DNA of 10,026 bases. Source: an uncultured Oscillospiraceae bacterium (GTDB lineage Bacteria > Bacillota > Clostridia > Oscillospirales > Acutalibacteraceae). Positions 7,500 to 10,026 of the stretch are shown here, one piece after another. The position numbers were made by a program, and so were the translations under genes. How positions within the stretch are numbered: position 1 is the first letter of the stretch; each line of letters opens with the position of its first letter. Where the stretch lies: contig USLV01000025.1 of NCBI GenBank assembly GCA_900555705.1, positions 1 through 10,026 of the forward strand, written 5' to 3'. The notes under the pieces were generated by a model, which was not told where the DNA came from, searched no databases, and saw nothing but the letters and a program-made list of their open reading frames with translations.

Positions 7500-7520
7500 C
7501 AACATAATCGGCATTATGTG
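7500..7520 (-). repeat. Right inverted repeat of the switch (site C)
   Basis: Exact reverse complement of 7241-7261. It overlaps the 3' end of the recombinase gene: the TAA stop (7514-7516) and the preceding codon lie within it. Because the two repeats are identical, inversion would restore the same bases and leave the recombinase reading frame intact. Confidence 0.9.
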
Positions 7521-8341
7521 AGCAGGATATGCCGCTGTACCTGTATCAGATCATCGAGGTGTTGCTTTCCTGTTTCAAGTGTATAAATTCTTGTGGTATT
7601 GATACTGCTGTGACCGAGTATATCGGCGAGGCGTACAATATCTTTTTTTATATGGTAAAATATCCGGGCGAACAAGTGGCGCAAGTTGTGGGGGTATACC
7701 TTTTCAGGCGACACGTTCGCTTTTTTGCACAGCCTTTTCATCTGTCTCCAAACGCTGCTGCGATCCAGTGGTTTTCCACTTTGACCGACAAACACCGAAC
7801 CGGCTTTCATGCCGGTTCTTTTGATATATTGCTTCAAAATTTTTTGCAGCGGTGCGGGGATGAAAATAACCCGCGTTTTATTTTTACAGTTCACCACGGC
7901 TTTTCCGGCTCGCACCGTCTCCACAGTGATGAATTGCAGCTCGGAAATGCGGATTCCAGTGCCGCAAATCGTTTGCAGGATAAAGGATAACTGGGAATCT
8001 CCGGCAGCCTTTACCAGCCGCTGGTATTCTGTCTGTGTCAGTTCCCTTTCCTCCCGGCAGAACATCTGTCGCTGGATTTTTAAGAGTTTCACGCAGCAGT
8101 CGGTTCTTCCGAGAAACCGCAGAAAGCAGTTGAGTGCCACCAGCATGGAGTTGACACTGGCGGGCGCATATTGCTGTGTCAGGTATTCCTTGTAGGCGAT
8201 GGACTCCTCTTTGCTGATTGTCCGGTCTGCCAGATAGACATAGAAGCCGCGAACATCCCGCAGATACTTTTCGATGGTGGCTGCACTCTTTTCTTCGTTT
8301 TCCAAATATTTTTTAAATTCCAGTATATGTCTCTGTTCCAT
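7514..8341 (-). CDS. Tyrosine-type site-specific recombinase, probable inverter of the adjacent promoter
   Basis: Predicted DNA recombinase that cuts and rejoins strands at short core sites through a 3'-phosphotyrosine intermediate. The 275-aa protein has a SAM-like N-terminal core-binding domain (about 1-90, with YLRDVRGFYVYL) and a catalytic domain (about 98-270). The expected catalytic set is visible: Arg131 in GTGIRISEL, a beta-hairpin Lys (153 or 155 in CKNKTRVIF), His218 and Arg221 in HNLRH, His244 in LGHSS, and the nucleophile Tyr253 in RIYT. It is short, like XerC/D or Fim-type invertases, and lacks the extra arm-binding domain common in phage or ICE integrases. GGGAGG lies 8 nt before the ATG. 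The inverted repeat overlaps its stop codon, so the neighbouring segment is the likely substrate. No terminator follows it, so its transcript might read on toward the pilus operon. Alternative: an integrase left from a mobile element. Confidence 0.92.
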   Translation of the reverse strand: MEQRHILEFKKYLENEEKSAATIEKYLRDVRGFYVYLADRTISKEESIAYKEYLTQQYAPASVNSMLVALNCFLRFLGRTDCCVKLLKIQRQMFCREERELTQTEYQRLVKAAGDSQLSFILQTICGTGIRISELQFITVETVRAGKAVVNCKNKTRVIFIPAPLQKILKQYIKRTGMKAGSVFVGQSGKPLDRSSVWRQMKRLCKKANVSPEKVYPHNLRHLFARIFYHIKKDIVRLADILGHSSINTTRIYTLETGKQHLDDLIQVQRHILLT

Positions 8342-8349
8342 AACAAAAG

Positions 8350-8397
8350 CCTCCCAAAAGTTATACAGATATTGTTTCCTGTTTTTATTCTATTATA
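8350..8397 (-). promoter_or_regulatory. Recombinase ribosome binding site and -10 element
   Basis: Minus-strand GGGAGG (8350-8355) sits 8 nt before the recombinase ATG. A perfect TATAAT lies at 8392-8397, about 50 bp before the ATG, in an AT-rich stretch. No good -35 hexamer stands 16-18 bp further upstream, so the promoter is probably weak or needs help. Confidence 0.5.
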
Positions 8398-8600
8398 ACC
8401 TTTAAAGGATAACCTCTGAGGAATCCGCAGCGTAGCGCCAGGAATAACTCGATAAAAAAGAGCTCCACCTTTCAAGACTGCTTTTCCCTATTTCAATATT
8501 TCGGAGGTATTGAAAAACCCCTCTATTCGAGTGTGGCCGATGAGCCGCAATATCACCGGCGGATTAGAGCGGATAGTTCGCCGCCAGTCCCCGAAATAGA
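8398..8600. other. Intergenic stretch without a recognisable gene
   Basis: No supported coding frame or RNA was found here. The one visible structure is an 8-bp inverted repeat, TTTCAATA at 8491-8498 and TATTGAAA at 8508-8515, with a 9-base loop. It has no T-run fit for a terminator and does not resemble the 21-bp switch repeats. Confidence 0.4.
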
Positions 8601-8638
8601 AAAAGCCCGGAAAGCCGCTGCATCAAGGCTTTCCGGGC
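8601..8638 (-). terminator. Rho-independent terminator, leftward
   Basis: Perfect 12-bp stem GCCCGGAAAGCC (8605-8616) and its complement (8627-8638), with a 10-base loop. On the minus strand the stem is followed by TTTTTC. It would stop leftward transcripts from the tRNA side before they reach the recombinase, and so insulate the switch region. Confidence 0.8.
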
Positions 8639-8701
8639 ATAGGCGCAAAATAGCCCTCCCAAAATGGAGAACCATTTTTGCTATCAAAATTTGTGCTTTG
8701 A

Positions 8702-8726
8702 TTCGACGGAGACGGAGGGATTCGGA
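8702..8726 (-). repeat. Degenerate copy of a tRNA 3' end
   Basis: These 25 bases match 8842-8866, the T-arm and acceptor 3' end of the tRNA-Ser gene, at 20 positions in the same orientation, offset by exactly 140 bp. No complete tRNA can be folded around it. It may be a decayed tRNA or an old attachment-site remnant. It sits between two terminators (8601-8638 and 8807-8844), so the 168 bp around it could also be a small transcribed unit, for which I see no family. Confidence 0.45.
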
Positions 8727-8806
8727 TTTGCTTCACAATCCCCTGCTCACTTCGCAGACGCTGCCCGAGACGCGCACATCTCGACAGTTCAAACGTAGCT
8801 TCCGAT

Positions 8807-8844
8807 AAACACAAAAGGATGCCTGTTGGCATCCTTTTGTGTTT
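8807..8844 (-). terminator. Terminator of the tRNA-Ser transcript
   Basis: Perfect 17-bp stem (8807-8823 with 8828-8844) around a 4-base loop. It begins immediately after the tRNA 3' CCA on the minus strand, sharing one base, and ends in GTGTTTATC. The arms are near-symmetric (AAACACAAAAGGATGCC), so it could work in both directions. Confidence 0.85.
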
Positions 8845-8936
8845 GGCGGAGAAGGAGGGATTTGAACCCTCGAGACGCGATTAACGTCTACACGATTTCC
8901 AATCGTGCGCCCTCGGCCGGACTAGGCGACTTCTCC
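8844..8936 (-). tRNA. tRNA-Ser (anticodon GGA)
   Basis: Class II tRNA of 93 nt including encoded CCA. The acceptor stem GGAGAAG (8930-8936) pairs with the stretch at 8848-8854; the discriminator is G and CCA is at 8844-8846. The anticodon arm is ACGAT-TTGGAAA-ATCGT, giving anticodon GGA, which reads UCC and UCU. A long variable arm (GACG/CGTC) and the T-arm GAGGG-TTCGAAT-CCCTC confirm serine identity. It is a monocistronic unit with its own promoter and terminator. Confidence 0.96.
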
Positions 8937-9004
8937 ATATTTTCTATACAATTATCCGCGTCTGCAACAGTCTCTGTCTATCAGCCTGTCACGAACGCTT
9001 GTCT

Positions 9005-9033
9005 ATTATACTGAATCTGTTTGAAAAAATCAA
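9005..9033 (-). promoter_or_regulatory. Promoter of the tRNA-Ser gene
   Basis: Minus-strand TTGATT (9028-9033), 17-bp spacer, TATAAT (9005-9010): a strong sigma-A-like promoter. The predicted start is about 60 nt before the mature tRNA 5' end, leaving a leader removed by RNase P. Confidence 0.85.
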
Positions 9034-9078
9034 GAGGGTAACGCCAAATTTTCGCATTTTATTTTTTTATCACGGAAA

Positions 9079-9106
9079 TGGCCGCCGACAAACACGTCGG
9101 CGGCCA
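9079..9106 (-). terminator. Terminator after the beta-galactosidase gene
   Basis: Perfect 11-bp GC-rich stem (TGGCCGCCGAC at 9079-9089 with 9096-9106) and 6-base loop, 15 bp past the stop codon at 9122. The T-run after it on the minus strand is short (ATTTCC), so stopping may be partial. Confidence 0.7.
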
Positions 9107-9121
9107 CCCAAGCATCGCTAT

Positions 9122-10026
9122 TTATACCCAGCGCAGGGCCAAGTCCATGGTAAATTTCTCGTCATCGAAGCGATAGGGCTTCAGCAATTCAGGACCACAG
9201 CTGTGCGAGCCGACACCGCTCTGCGCGCAATCGAGGCACAGCACCGTATAGCCGCTCTCCTGCAACTCAAAATTATGCTGTCGGGCAGCCAGCTCCTCCT
9301 GCGTATAGTGGGAGGCGTTGAAGCAGAAGTCCGGTCCATCGACCGCCAATCCATGCGTCCCGTCCCCAATCCGCACTTCGCGGCAACCCCAATGGCTGCC
9401 GTTCTCCTGCGGCATCAGATAGTCCTCATGCAGCGCCCGTACCGTCGTCTCAAACCGTCCATACCAGCTGGCCCGACGTTTGTCGGGATAGCTCTCATAC
9501 GGGCCGTAGCCGCGGTAGCACACCTGCTCCCAGTCATTGTCGAGGAACAGACGCAGTCCAAATCGCGGCAGCCACGGCATCGCGGGATTGCGCACCGCCT
9601 CGATATGACAGGTAACGGCGCCCTCTCCGTCAATCCGCCAGACCGCCTCGAGCGTAACCGATCGCTGGCGGGAGACGGCCGCAATCGACAGCGCACTGCG
9701 GATTTCCACCTGTCCATCCAGAACCGCCGTATCCGTCCGATAGACCCGCACAACCGGATGATCCAGCCGCGCGCCGTACCACTGGTGACGGACATCCCGC
9801 TCGTTGTCGGTCGGGGCGCGGAACAGGTTATAGGCCATCGGCTTTTGCAGGCGCTCTGTCCCCCCGGCCTGCATGCTGCAGAACACACCGCCGAATTTGT
9901 CGTATACATAGACAAAATCCGTGCCGCTGACTGTGACCGTCGTCTCGGTCTCGCGGAAAACGGGTGGCGCACTCTGCGACGGCTCCGCAGCACGCGGCCG
10001 GTCGAACAGCTCCAGCTGATCCACAC
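9122..10026 (-). CDS. Beta-galactosidase, glycoside hydrolase family 2 (LacZ type), C-terminal part
   Basis: Cytosolic enzyme hydrolysing terminal beta-galactosides such as lactose. Only the last 301 codons or so are present; the 5' part lies beyond base 10026, and the apparent GTG start at 10024 is just an internal Val. The fragment covers the LacZ linker and the C-terminal beta-sandwich (Bgal_small_N, domain 5 of E. coli LacZ). Recognisable motifs, numbered from 10024: FRAPTDNE (68-75; RAPLDND in E. coli), YRGYGPYESYPDKR (170-183), MPQENGSHWGCRE (204-216; PSENGLRCGTRE in E. coli), FNASHYTQEEL (235-245; FNISRYSQQQL) and GVGSHSCGPEL (270-280). The catalytic acid/base and nucleophile Glu residues are upstream and not visible. 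The full protein would be near 1000 aa. It is separated from the tRNA by a terminator and shows no link with the pilus locus. Confidence 0.95.
   Translation of the reverse strand, partial: VDQLELFDRPRAAEPSQSAPPVFRETETTVTVSGTDFVYVYDKFGGVFCSMQAGGTERLQKPMAYNLFRAPTDNERDVRHQWYGARLDHPVVRVYRTDTAVLDGQVEIRSALSIAAVSRQRSVTLEAVWRIDGEGAVTCHIEAVRNPAMPWLPRFGLRLFLDNDWEQVCYRGYGPYESYPDKRRASWYGRFETTVRALHEDYLMPQENGSHWGCREVRIGDGTHGLAVDGPDFCFNASHYTQEELAARQHNFELQESGYTVLCLDCAQSGVGSHSCGPELLKPYRFDDEKFTMDLALRWV

Larger units (their letters stand above)
7241..7520. other. Probable invertible promoter segment (phase-variation switch)
   Basis: A 280-bp noncoding segment bounded by perfect 21-bp inverted repeats, with 238 bp between them. 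It lies between a tyrosine recombinase gene and the surface-pilus operon. It carries a sigma-A-like promoter on the plus strand (7427-7455), which inversion would turn toward the pilus genes; a weaker leftward candidate is at 7333-7361. I see no open reading frame of note inside. The layout matches known invertible promoters such as fimS of E. coli and the RecV-controlled switches of C. difficile. That it inverts is inferred; no reads in the opposite orientation can be seen here. Confidence 0.85.

Noticed and set aside
7201..7520. CRISPR array or IS element
   Set aside because: Only three copies of the repeat, in mixed orientation with unequal spacing, and no transposase or cas gene; they fit recombinase sites better.
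7514..8341. Recombinase as the integrase of an ICE or prophage
   Set aside because: No other mobile-element genes are present, the protein lacks the extra arm-binding domain, and perfect inverted repeats abut its 3' end. Not excluded because of the tRNA-like fragment nearby.
8533..8808. Plus-strand 91-aa frame with RRRRRDSDLL
   Set aside because: It runs through a terminator stem and the tRNA-like fragment; the Arg run comes from the tRNA 3'-end sequence read backwards.
8826..9014. Plus-strand 62-aa frame with WRRRRDLNPR
   Set aside because: It is the antisense reading of the tRNA-Ser gene, a common source of spurious small proteins.

Overview
The window looks like one end of an assembled contig from a low-to-moderate GC Gram-positive bacterium, most likely a gut Clostridia member. 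The signs are two LPXTG-anchored surface proteins with SpaA/Cna_B isopeptide domains, AGGAG-type ribosome binding sites, sigma-A-like promoters and a Firmicutes-style tRNA-Ser with encoded CCA. The species cannot be named from sequence alone. Bases 1-46 are not genomic: they are a complete Illumina Nextera P7/i7 adapter left on the contig end.

Layout, left to right. (1) 47-6942, minus strand: a two-gene surface-pilus operon. The promoter-proximal gene encodes a 1664-aa tip/adhesin-type protein with His/Cys motifs, a fibro-slime module, Cna_B domains and LPFTG. It is followed 76 bp later by a 588-aa SpaA-like major pilin ending in LPLTG. The pilus-specific sortase expected next would lie beyond the broken contig end. 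(2) 6943-7240: a long operon leader with a strong stem-loop, a possible 54-codon ORF overlapping the adhesin start by ATGA, and one copy of a 20-bp palindromic site. (3) 7241-7520: a 280-bp segment bounded by perfect 21-bp inverted repeats and carrying a good sigma-A-like promoter. (4) 7514-8341, minus: a tyrosine recombinase with all expected catalytic residues, whose stop codon lies inside the right inverted repeat. (5) 8342-8843: no convincing gene, but two terminator-like stem-loops and a fragment resembling a tRNA 3' end. (6) 8844-8936, minus: tRNA-Ser(GGA) with a promoter upstream and a terminator downstream. (7) 9122-10026, minus: the C-terminal third of a LacZ-type beta-galactosidase, running off the window.

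The main finding is a probable phase-variation switch. The recombinase would flip the 7241-7520 segment by crossing over at the inverted repeats. As drawn, the best promoter in the segment points right, away from the pilus operon and antisense to the recombinase, so this copy is probably OFF. Inversion would point it left into the adhesin and pilin genes. Invertible promoters with tyrosine recombinases are a known mechanism (E. coli fimS, C. difficile RecV switches). This particular arrangement, with a third phased site and the repeat built into the recombinase 3' end, is inferred from sequence and untested.
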